Assembly (NCBI RefSeq): GCF_000226875.1
Contig: NZ_JH164926.1
Coordinates: 990,340-1,003,241 of the forward strand
DNA length: 12,902 bases
Direction: 5' to 3'
Source of the DNA: Neisseria shayeganii 871
GTDB lineage: Bacteria; Pseudomonadota; Gammaproteobacteria; Burkholderiales; Neisseriaceae
Of the stretch, positions 1 to 5,535 are shown piece by piece (position 1 is the stretch's first letter; each line of letters opens with the position of its first letter). The notes under the pieces were generated by a model. The model was not told the origin of the DNA. It was given only the letters and a program-made list of their open reading frames with translations, and searched no databases. A program made the position numbers and the translations under genes.

Positions 1-32
1 GCACGGTAGATTCGTCCGTGCGGGATTTTTTT
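1..32 (+). terminator. Intrinsic terminator of an upstream plus-strand gene
   Basis: A stem GCACGG (1-6) pairs with CCGTGC (16-21) around a 9-base loop. It is followed by GGGA and a run of seven T (26-32). The T-run is on the plus strand, so it should stop a rightward gene that lies left of the window. The stem may extend beyond base 1. A degraded DUS-like 12-mer (10 of 12 matches) follows at 35-46. Confidence 0.6.
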
Positions 33-52
33 GGTTCAGGTAGCTCGAATGC

Positions 53-481
53 TTAAAACACTTTTCTACGCCCTTCAAATACCTGAATGCTGTAATCGCA
101 CACCGTAGCGGCGCACTGCTCCATATTGACGGTTAAGGTATGGCTGCCGCTTTCCGCAGCCTGCCAGCCGAATACGGGAAAAGCATGGCTTTCCTGATTG
201 GCCTTCAGCACACTGCCATCGTATAGCAAAAGCAGATCGATGTCGCTGCAACGGCGGTCGCAATCGGCAAAAAACGTATAATGCCGGCCGGCGCTCAGCT
301 CAATCTGATAAGGCCGCGACTGCCCGTTGGGCAGGCTGCCGCTGATGACCTGATGCGGCTTGGCGGACGGGTCTTCCTTGCTCATCATATCGCTGTTCAT
401 TTGCTGCGCCTGCAACAGCCAATCGCTCTTGGCCGATGCCGCGGCGCTGAACAGCAAGAAAAACAGAAACAGTTTGCGCAT
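53..481 (-). CDS. Secreted single-domain protein with four conserved cysteines
   Basis: The predicted protein has 142 residues and I do not recognise a named function. Residues 1-17 form a signal peptide (MRK, a hydrophobic core, then ASA), so the mature protein should be exported. The rest is one copy of the domain found five times in this cluster. It has FFADCDRRCSDID (Cys74 and Cys78), an aromatic FGW segment, a GSHTLTV strand, and Cys123 and Cys128 followed by a closing VFEG. The strand pattern and the 'AG-x-x-Y-T-F' opening recall PPC-like beta-sandwich domains; that is an inference. It most resembles the second domain of the protein encoded at 1144-2340 (shared WL..AQ, FFADCD and QxFE). 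It lies 64 bp behind the 546-1010 gene. Its ribosome binding site is weak (no clear GGAG before the ATG), so it may depend on upstream translation or have its own promoter. Confidence 0.8.
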   Translation of the reverse strand: MRKLFLFFLLFSAAASAKSDWLLQAQQMNSDMMSKEDPSAKPHQVISGSLPNGQSRPYQIELSAGRHYTFFADCDRRCSDIDLLLLYDGSVLKANQESHAFPVFGWQAAESGSHTLTVNMEQCAATVCDYSIQVFEGRRKVF

Positions 482-503
482 GGGTCAAAACCAGTCAGAA
501 GAT

Positions 504-540
504 AAAAATGGGGGGCCTTGGTGCCGGTGGCGCAACCCCC
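504..540 (-). terminator. Possible terminator after the 546-1010 gene
   Basis: Read on the minus strand, GGGGG starts six bases after the stop codon. It can pair with CCCCC through an interrupted stem that includes TTG/CAA and GCC/GGC around an ACC loop. The sequence CATTTTTATC follows, giving a five-T run. The stem has bulges, so termination may be partial and allow read-through into the 53-481 gene. Confidence 0.4.
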
Positions 541-545
541 GCCGC

Positions 546-1010
546 TTACTCGGCCGCTTGGCTGTGATCGGCCTCATAAATCACCACGCTGCCTTCGAAG
601 GCATGCACAGTGGCGGCACAACGGGAACGGGAGCAGGTTTCCATGCTCAAATGCAGCGTATGCGTGCCGCTGCGGGTGGCCCGCCAACTGAACAGCGGCT
701 GGTCGTCCACCAGTCTGTCGGCGCGCAATTCACGTCCGTTGTGACTCAAAGACAAATCAATATCGGAACAGGCTTGGTCGCAATCGCCGTAGAAGGTGTA
801 CACCTTACCGGCGCGCATGGTCACCGGCAGGGTGAACACTTGCCCGGCCGCCAGGTTGGTGCGGCGCAAAAACAGTTCTTTGGCGCCCGGATCGGCGTTT
901 GCCACCACTTCGCGGTTGACATCGTGCGCTTCCTGCAGCACATCGGCTTGTGCCGGCAATACGGCCAAGGCCAGCAGCACACCCAAACCCCATGTTTTCA
1001 TGATCTTCAT
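546..1010 (-). CDS. Secreted single-domain protein with four conserved cysteines
   Basis: The predicted protein has 154 residues and no function I can name. An N-terminal signal peptide covers about residues 1-22 (hydrophobic LGVLLALAVLPA, cleavage near AQA-D). The remainder is one copy of the cluster domain: RAGKVYTFYGDCDQACSDID with Cys77 and Cys81, then PLFSWRA, RSGTHTL, Cys126 and Cys131, and HAFEGS. It matches the third domain of the 1144-2340 product closely, sharing NREVV, an RAGKVYTFYGDCD core, PLFSWRA and the FEGS..VYE ending. This suggests duplication of that domain. The first ATG is preferred over Met4 because GGGAG sits eight bases upstream. The even cysteine number and export suggest two disulfides, or a metal site with the acidic DCDxxC; neither is proven. 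Confidence 0.85.
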   Translation of the reverse strand: MKIMKTWGLGVLLALAVLPAQADVLQEAHDVNREVVANADPGAKELFLRRTNLAAGQVFTLPVTMRAGKVYTFYGDCDQACSDIDLSLSHNGRELRADRLVDDQPLFSWRATRSGTHTLHLSMETCSRSRCAATVHAFEGSVVIYEADHSQAAE

Positions 1011-1055
1011 GGTCTTTACTCCCAGTTTATCGGTTTTTATGGCTTTCCTTCCGCA

Positions 1056-1117
1056 TCAGGCTACCTGAAGATTTCGGCTGAGCAGACATTGGCGCCGCTC
1101 GTTTTCAGGTAGCCTGA
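1056..1117 (-). terminator. Inverted DUS pair after the three-domain gene
   Basis: Two exact DUS copies face each other, AGGCTACCTGAA (1058-1069) and TTCAGGTAGCCT (1104-1115). The flanking bases extend the arms to 14 bp (1056-1069 and 1104-1117). The loop is long (34 bases) and there is no strong T-run, so it is a weaker terminator than the other DUS pairs here. It lies between the 1144-2340 and 546-1010 genes, which share an orientation. Confidence 0.5.
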
Positions 1118-1143
1118 CCGGGGAAAGTTAAAGACGGGTTTGA

Positions 1144-2340
1144 TTAATCTTCGTAAACCATTTTGCTGCCTTCGAAGATGTGGGCGCTCACGGCGCAATC
1201 TTCGGTACTGCATTCTTTCATCGGAATGGTCACGGTGTAAGCACCGCTGCGGTTGGCGCGCCAGCTGAACAAGGGCACGCTGTCCGCCATCGTATCGCTT
1301 TTCACTTCACGGCCGTTGCGGCTGAGTGTCAAATCAATGTCGGAGCAGGCATTGTCGCAGTCGCCGTAGAAGGTATAGACCTTGCCCGCGCGCAGATTCA
1401 ACGGAATGGTCAGCGTTTGACCTTGCGGCAGACGGGTTTCGCGCAACATCAGCTCGCGGGCGCTCGCGTCTTTGTGTTGCACCACTTCACGGTTGGTTTT
1501 ATGGGCGTTTACCAAAGAAGTGTCCAAGTCTTTGTTGCTTTCGAAAATCTGGGTGCTGTAGCGGCACTTATCGGTATCGCAATCTTCCATGGATACGGTC
1601 AGCTTGTACTCCCCGCTTTGGCTGGCGCGCCAAACAAATTCGGGGGCGTCGCCCGAGTCGGTGAGCGAACGGATGGTTTGGCTGCCGCGGCTCAAGGTCA
1701 GGTCGATGTCGCTGCATTCGGTGTCGCAATCGGCAAAGAAGGCATAGTATTTGCCGGCGGTCAGCTGCACGGTTTCACTGTGTTTTTCGTCTTCGGCCAA
1801 GCTGTGGGTGAAAATCGGGCGCTCTACGGCGGTGGGGTCGGCTTCGAGAATCTTGTTGCGGTTGACTTTCTGCGCTTCCGGCAACCAATCGCCGCCGCTG
1901 CCGCCGCTGCTCACCACTTGGGTGCCTTCAAACGCCTGCACGTGGGCACGGCAGCGCGAATCGCTGCAGTCTTTCATCAACACTTCCACTTGGTAAGCGC
2001 CGCTCTTGTCGGCCACCCATGAGAATACCGGCGCATCGCTGCCGCCGCGCTCGCTGTGCACCTCGGTGCCGTTCAGGCTGACGGTCATGTCGATGTTGCT
2101 GCAGTCGGTGTCGCAATCGCCGAATACAGTGTAGGTTTTGCCTGCCTGCACGTTCAGGGTGGTGCGGCCGGTTTCGCCTGCTTTCAGATTCAGATGGCGC
2201 AATTGGATTTGACGGGCTTGGGCATCGGCTGCTTTCACCGTGTTGCGGTTGATTTCCTGCGCGCTGCTCAGGTAGCTGTCTGCCGCCCAAGCCGGCACGG
2301 ACAAAGCGGCCAATACGGAAACTAAAGCAAGTTTTTTCAT
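1144..2340 (-). CDS. Secreted protein with three tandem four-cysteine domains
   Basis: The predicted protein has 398 residues. A signal peptide spans about residues 1-19 (MKKLALVSVL..., cleavage after AWA). Three tandem domains follow at about 22-140, 151-267 and 275-398. Each contains AG-K-x-Y-x-x-F/Y-x-DCD-x-x-C-S-[DN]-ID, then a P-x-F-x-W strand, an SG-x-Y strand, a second cysteine pair and a closing FE. The pairs are Cys76/80 and 125/130, Cys205/209 and 254/259, and Cys328/332 and 377/382. A short SSGGSGG linker separates domains 1 and 2. The domain resembles PPC-like beta-sandwiches, so a role in adhesion, enzyme attachment or metal binding in the periplasm or outside is possible but not shown. 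A good ribosome site (AAGGA, six bases before the ATG) supports the start. It is the first gene of a leftward cluster of three related genes. Confidence 0.9.
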   Translation of the reverse strand: MKKLALVSVLAALSVPAWAADSYLSSAQEINRNTVKAADAQARQIQLRHLNLKAGETGRTTLNVQAGKTYTVFGDCDTDCSNIDMTVSLNGTEVHSERGGSDAPVFSWVADKSGAYQVEVLMKDCSDSRCRAHVQAFEGTQVVSSGGSGGDWLPEAQKVNRNKILEADPTAVERPIFTHSLAEDEKHSETVQLTAGKYYAFFADCDTECSDIDLTLSRGSQTIRSLTDSGDAPEFVWRASQSGEYKLTVSMEDCDTDKCRYSTQIFESNKDLDTSLVNAHKTNREVVQHKDASARELMLRETRLPQGQTLTIPLNLRAGKVYTFYGDCDNACSDIDLTLSRNGREVKSDTMADSVPLFSWRANRSGAYTVTIPMKECSTEDCAVSAHIFEGSKMVYED

Positions 2341-2397
2341 GGTATATCCTTCACATTAAGAATGATTAAGTAGGCGATTCCATTTCGGAAATCCGCA

Positions 2398-2416
2398 GCG
2401 GAACCAACCGTTCCGC
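2398..2416. promoter_or_regulatory. Perfect 7-bp inverted repeat in the divergent intergenic region
   Basis: GCGGAAC (2398-2404) and GTTCCGC (2410-2416) are perfect inverted arms around five bases. The repeat lies about 58 bp upstream of the three-domain gene start (2340), in the 418-bp region between that gene and hisC. It could be an operator or an mRNA hairpin. I found no convincing -35/-10 pair nearby, and the rest of 2341-2565 holds only a near-match DUS. Confidence 0.3.
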
Positions 2417-2540
2417 CGTAATGAGCGGCACTTCCCGCACCATGCCGGCGAAACGGGCAGACAAATGCCCGCAAACCCTTGCCAATTATGCCTGCTAGTC
2501 CGATTTGTTGCCAAGCAAATTTAAGCGGTCAAGCAGGATT

Positions 2541-2552
2541 TTCAGGTAGCCG
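2541..2552 (-). repeat. Near-match DNA uptake sequence (11 of 12)
   Basis: TTCAGGTAGCCG differs from the reverse complement of the Eikenella-type DUS only at the last base. It is a single copy in the intergenic region upstream of hisC and forms no hairpin. Confidence 0.6.
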
Positions 2553-2565
2553 GAACGTCTGCCTT

Positions 2566-2727
2566 ATGTTGCTCTGCAACATCCGTCCGGCGGCGCTTGC
2601 GCTTGCTCGGACGAGATAGCCGCCTTTCGGAAAATCTGCTAAATTGCCGCCGCAATCAGGCGGAAAAGGTTTCCGCCGAGTATGGTTTTTTCTGCCCGGC
2701 CCCGCCGGGCGAGACGAAACCGTATTC
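2566..2727 (+). promoter_or_regulatory. Highly structured leader of hisC
   Basis: Four hairpins can be read in a row. ATGTTGC (2566-2572) pairs with GCAACAT (2576-2582). CGTCCG (2584-2589) pairs with CGGACG (2608-2613). GGCGGAAA (2659-2666) pairs with TTTCCGCC (2670-2677) around AGG. A long hairpin runs from 2678 to 2727: an 11-bp outer stem with two wobbles (2678-2688 with 2717-2727) and a 7-bp GC stem (2694-2700 with 2704-2710) around CCC. GGCGG at 2659-2663 can also pair with CCGCC at 2647-2651 or at 2620-2624, so alternative folds exist. A run of six T (2686-2691) follows the third hairpin by eight bases. This suggests attenuation or a riboswitch-like leader. I see no His-rich leader peptide and do not recognise a known riboswitch class. 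Confidence 0.45.
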
Positions 2728-2758
2728 GCTTCAGACAGCTACAAACAAAGGAGAAATC

Positions 2759-3829
2759 ATGAGTCATCTCGACTGCATCCGCAACGACATCCGCAATATG
2801 CGCGCCTATCAGGTGGCCGACGTACCGGCCGGCTTTATCAAGCTGGACGCCATGGAAAGCCCTTACGACTACCCCGAAGACATGAAAAAAGAGCTCGGCC
2901 GCACCTTGGCCGAAGCGCCGATCCGCCTCTATCCCAACCCCGCCACCTGCGGCCTGCTGCAAGTGCTGCGCGACACCTACCAAATTCCGGACGAAGCCGA
3001 TGTAGTGCTGGGCAACGGCTCCGACGAGCTGATCGAGCGGCTCACCATGTTGGTGTCCAAGCCCGGTGCCAAAGTGCTGGCGCCCGCCCCGTCTTTTGTC
3101 ATGTACCGTGTGAATGCCGAATTTTTCGGCCTCGAATTCATCGGCGTGCCGCTGCGCGAAAACTTCACCATGGACTTGGACGCCATGCTGGCCGCAGTCA
3201 AAGAACACCAGCCGGCCCTGGTGTTCATCGCCTACCCGAACAACCCCACCGGCGGCCGCTTCGCCCGCGAAAAAGTGCAGGCCATTATTGATGCCGCACC
3301 CGGCATTGTGGTGGTGGACGAAGCCTACGGCGCCTTCTCTTCCGACAGTTTCCTCGGCGAAGCGGGCAAAATCCCCAATCTGGTGGTGCTGCGCACCCTG
3401 AGCAAAATCGGCTTCGCCGGACTGCGCATCGGCTACGCCAGCGGCACACCGGCCTTGATCAACGAGCTGAAAAAAATCATCCCGCCCTACAATATGAACC
3501 AGCTCAGCCTGGCCGCCGCCGAGTTTGCCCTGCAATACCGCCCCTTCATCACCGAAAACATCAACAAGCTCAAAGGCGAGCGCGAACGGATGCGCACCGC
3601 CCTGCACGCCTACCCCGCCATCCGCGATTTCCCCAGCGAAGCCAACTTCCTCACCCTGCGCGTGCCGGATGCCAAAGCCCTGTTCGACAAGCTCTACGAG
3701 CACAACATCCTGATTAAAAACCTGCACGGCACCCATCCGCTGCTCGACCAATGCGTGCGCATCACCATCGGCCTGCCCGAGCACAACCAGGCCGTGCTGG
3801 CCGTATTGGCCGAAATGTACGGCAGTTAA
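2759..3829 (+). CDS. hisC: Histidinol-phosphate aminotransferase
   Basis: HisC is a PLP-dependent enzyme that transfers an amino group from glutamate to imidazole-acetol phosphate, giving histidinol phosphate in cytoplasmic histidine synthesis. The 356-residue product has the fold-type I aminotransferase motifs: YPNNPTGG (159-166), VVDEAYGAF with Asp187 and Tyr190, TLSKIGFAGLRIG with the PLP lysine at Lys216, and a C-terminal arginine in CVRITIG (Arg334). The start MSHLDCIRND is chosen because AAAGGAG ends five bases before the ATG. An upstream in-frame start at 2597 would put the structured leader into the protein and has no such site. The length fits the family (about 350-365). It stands alone here, away from other his genes, behind a structured leader and before a DUS-pair terminator. 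Confidence 0.95.
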   Translation: MSHLDCIRNDIRNMRAYQVADVPAGFIKLDAMESPYDYPEDMKKELGRTLAEAPIRLYPNPATCGLLQVLRDTYQIPDEADVVLGNGSDELIERLTMLVSKPGAKVLAPAPSFVMYRVNAEFFGLEFIGVPLRENFTMDLDAMLAAVKEHQPALVFIAYPNNPTGGRFAREKVQAIIDAAPGIVVVDEAYGAFSSDSFLGEAGKIPNLVVLRTLSKIGFAGLRIGYASGTPALINELKKIIPPYNMNQLSLAAAEFALQYRPFITENINKLKGERERMRTALHAYPAIRDFPSEANFLTLRVPDAKALFDKLYEHNILIKNLHGTHPLLDQCVRITIGLPEHNQAVLAVLAEMYGS

Positions 3830-3867
3830 GCAGTTCGTTTATTAATCCTATTCAATATTCTCTCCCG

Positions 3868-3906
3868 TTTTCAGGTAGCCTCTTTCCTATGCAGGCTACC
3901 TGAAAA
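3868..3906 (+). terminator. DUS-pair terminator of hisC
   Basis: Two exact DUS copies form a perfect 14-bp hairpin (3868-3881 with 3893-3906) around an 11-base loop, 38 bases after the hisC stop. Inverted DUS pairs serving as terminators are well known in Neisseriaceae. The arms start with TTTT and end with AAAA, so it may work in both directions. Confidence 0.75.
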
Positions 3907-3988
3907 GGTACTTATCAAACCTCCTCCCATATCCCCGCCCCTTCCTCTTCCTGACGGCATCGGCTCCCCGCCCGCCGCCATTCCGCTA

Positions 3989-3994
3989 TATAAT
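3989..3994 (+). promoter_or_regulatory. Probable -10 box of lgt
   Basis: A perfect TATAAT lies 29 bases before the lgt ATG. No good -35 box is found at the usual spacing, so the promoter may be weak or activator-dependent. Confidence 0.35.
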
Positions 3995-4023
3995 GCCGCT
4001 CTTTCCACCGATTGGGCGCCCCC

Positions 4024-4896
4024 ATGCTGATTCACCCCCAATTCAATCCGGCCATCATCGAATTCGGCCCGCTGGCCATCCGCTGGTATGCGGTCAGCTT
4101 TATCGTCGGCTTCATACTGTTCATGTGGCTCGGACGCCGCCGCATCCGCGCCGGCCACACCGTTTTCACCCAAGAAATGCTCGATAATTTCTTTACTTGG
4201 GGCGTATTGGGCGTGATTTTGGGCGGCCGTCTGGGCTATGTGCTGTTTTACCGGCCCGACTTCTACTTTGCCCATCCGATGGAAATTTTCAAGGTTTGGC
4301 AGGGCGGCATGTCTTTCCACGGTGGCTTTCTCGGCGTGTTGATTGCCATGGTGCTGTTTGCGCGCAAATACCGCATCAGCGTACTCAAAGTGTTCGACTT
4401 CATCGCCCCGCTTACCCCGCTGGGCTTCGCTGCCGTCCGCCTCGGCGGCAACTTCGTCAACGGCGAATTATGGGGCCGGGTTACCGACCCCAACGCCTTC
4501 TGGGCCATGGGCTTCCCGCAAGCTGCAGAAGCCGACCGCCAACTGGTATTGGCCGACCCCGAACGCTGGGCGGCGGTGTTCGAACAATACGGCATGCTGC
4601 CGCGCCACCCCTCCCAACTCTACCAAGCCGCACTTGAAGGCCTGCTGCTGTTTGCCGTGCTGTGGTGGTTTTCCGGCAAACCCCGCCCCGACGGGCAAAC
4701 CGCCAGCCTGTTTCTGCTCGGCTACGGCGTGGCGCGCTTCATCGCCGAATTCGCCCGCGAGCCGGACGACTTCCTCGGCCTGCTGTCATTGGGCTTGTCG
4801 ATGGGCCAATGGCTGAGCCTGCCGATGATGATACTCGGCCTGATCGGCATGATTTGGTTCGGCCGCCGCCGACCCCCGGCCCAAACCGCCGCCTAA
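4024..4896 (+). CDS. lgt: Prolipoprotein diacylglyceryl transferase
   Basis: Lgt is an inner-membrane enzyme. It moves diacylglycerol from phosphatidylglycerol to the lipobox cysteine of prolipoproteins, the first step of lipoprotein maturation. The 290-residue product has the expected signatures: HPQFNPAII...GPLAIRWY at the N-terminus, GGRLGYVLFY (67-76), GGMSFHGG with His99, RLGGNFVNGELWGR with Arg139, RHPSQLY (194-200), and ARFIAEFAREPD with Arg238. About seven hydrophobic segments are visible. The ATG at 4024 is chosen because MLIHPQF matches the family N-terminus; a TTG 12 bases upstream is less likely. No clear Shine-Dalgarno is seen. The substrate encoded at 7361 (a lipidated azurin) would be one of its clients. 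Confidence 0.95.
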   Translation: MLIHPQFNPAIIEFGPLAIRWYAVSFIVGFILFMWLGRRRIRAGHTVFTQEMLDNFFTWGVLGVILGGRLGYVLFYRPDFYFAHPMEIFKVWQGGMSFHGGFLGVLIAMVLFARKYRISVLKVFDFIAPLTPLGFAAVRLGGNFVNGELWGRVTDPNAFWAMGFPQAAEADRQLVLADPERWAAVFEQYGMLPRHPSQLYQAALEGLLLFAVLWWFSGKPRPDGQTASLFLLGYGVARFIAEFAREPDDFLGLLSLGLSMGQWLSLPMMILGLIGMIWFGRRRPPAQTAA

Positions 4897-4916
4897 AATC
4901 GGCCGCCGCGCCCGCT

Positions 4917-4948
4917 TCAGGCTACCTGAAATCTTTCAGGTAGCCTGA
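4917..4948 (+). terminator. DUS-pair hairpin after lgt, separated from its T-run
   Basis: TCAGGCTACCTGAAA (4917-4931) and TTTCAGGTAGCCTGA (4934-4948) form a perfect 15-bp inverted repeat containing two exact DUS copies, 20 bases after the lgt stop. The next element begins inside its right arm. A TTTTT run that would normally follow the hairpin is found instead at 5137-5141, beyond the element. Confidence 0.7.
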
Positions 4949-5128
4949 GACCTTTGCAAACCCTCAGATGTGGATGCAGTTCAAGGCGTAGCAGCACAGC
5001 GAGCGTGAACGCTAGGAACCCCCGTGGGACAGACATATCACACGATAGGCAAGCGAGCGAGCAGTACCCATAGGGCATAAACGCACAACGCAGAAATGCA
5101 CCGCAGATGGGGGTTTCGCAAAGGTCTC
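4947..5128. mobile_element. MITE-like non-coding element, copy A
   Basis: This 182-bp element starts GAGACCTTTGCAAA and ends TTTCGCAAAGGTCTC, so its ends are imperfect inverted repeats of about 14-18 bp. It is flanked by a 5-bp direct repeat AGCCT (4942-4946 and 5129-5133), consistent with a target-site duplication. It encodes no protein I can support. A related copy lies at 9421-9563. The ends recall those of Neisseria insertion sequences beginning GAGACCTTTGCAAAA, from memory only. It does not look like a Correia element, whose ends differ. The target was the AGGCT end of a DUS. Confidence 0.7.
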
Positions 5129-5209
5129 AGCCTGAATTTTTGCCGCCCTGCTCACCTTCCTATTCCATAACGCACATTAGATTCATTGCCCCTATCGGGC
5201 ACAGAAAAA

Positions 5210-5225
5210 TTATTTTTAAAAATAA
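5210..5225. repeat. AT-rich perfect palindrome upstream of aceA
   Basis: TTATTTTTAAAAATAA is a perfect 16-bp palindrome inside the AT-rich stretch 5200-5250, which stands out from the GC-rich surroundings. It could bind a nucleoid protein or be part of an upstream activating region for aceA. Between 5134 and 5535 I see no convincing gene. Confidence 0.4.
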
Positions 5226-5381
5226 ATCAGAATCTTGAATAAAATTTTTCACCCCAGCCTGATTTTTTCTCTGCCGAAAAAGCCTCAAAACCGTTTTCTC
5301 GAACCCCAACACCACCGTTTTTTCATCACAAACGAAACCATCCCCATCCCGGGCCTTACCCTGCTGCTGCCAAAGCACACG

Positions 5382-5404
5382 AAACGAAAAGCAAACATTC
5401 GTTT
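5382..5404. promoter_or_regulatory. Operator-like inverted repeat upstream of aceA
   Basis: AAACGAA (5382-5388) and TTCGTTT (5398-5404) are perfect 7-bp inverted arms with a 9-bp spacer, about 130 bp before the aceA start. Glyoxylate-shunt genes are usually under carbon-source control, so this is a candidate regulator site. The regulator is unknown. A TATAAA at 5503-5508 is a possible -10 box but lacks a good -35. Confidence 0.35.
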
Positions 5405-5535
5405 TTGTGGGCTTGCGAACACTGGTGCCGACATCCGGCCGGGGCTAGCCAAAGCCGCAAAAAAGGGGTACATTTACTGCACTGCAACAAACGCAGAAAC
5501 CATATAAAACGCTAATCAGAACAAAGGATTGCATC

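Noticed and set aside
360..1112. A 250-codon plus-strand frame across the four-cysteine genes
   Set aside because: It is antisense to two genes with signal peptides and a conserved domain, and spans their intergenic region.
2566..2727. A T-box riboswitch upstream of hisC
   Set aside because: I could not find the conserved T-box sequence or antiterminator, so only a generic structured leader is claimed.
2597..2758. An N-terminal extension of HisC by 54 residues
   Set aside because: A strong ribosome site precedes the ATG at 2759, and the extension covers the structured leader and is unlike HisC.
2639..3784. A 381-codon open frame antisense to hisC
   Set aside because: It lies opposite a clear aminotransferase gene and shows no recognisable domain.
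4947..5128. Correia repeat (NEMIS) identity for the repeated element
   Set aside because: Correia ends start with a TATAGTGGATTAA-like sequence; these ends are GAGACCTTTGC.
5160..5378. A 72-codon minus-strand frame upstream of aceA
   Set aside because: It begins with GTG, lacks a ribosome site and has no recognisable features.
5235..5507. A 90-codon frame upstream of aceA
   Set aside because: It would start with TTG without a ribosome site, and its composition and lack of similarity fit non-coding control DNA.
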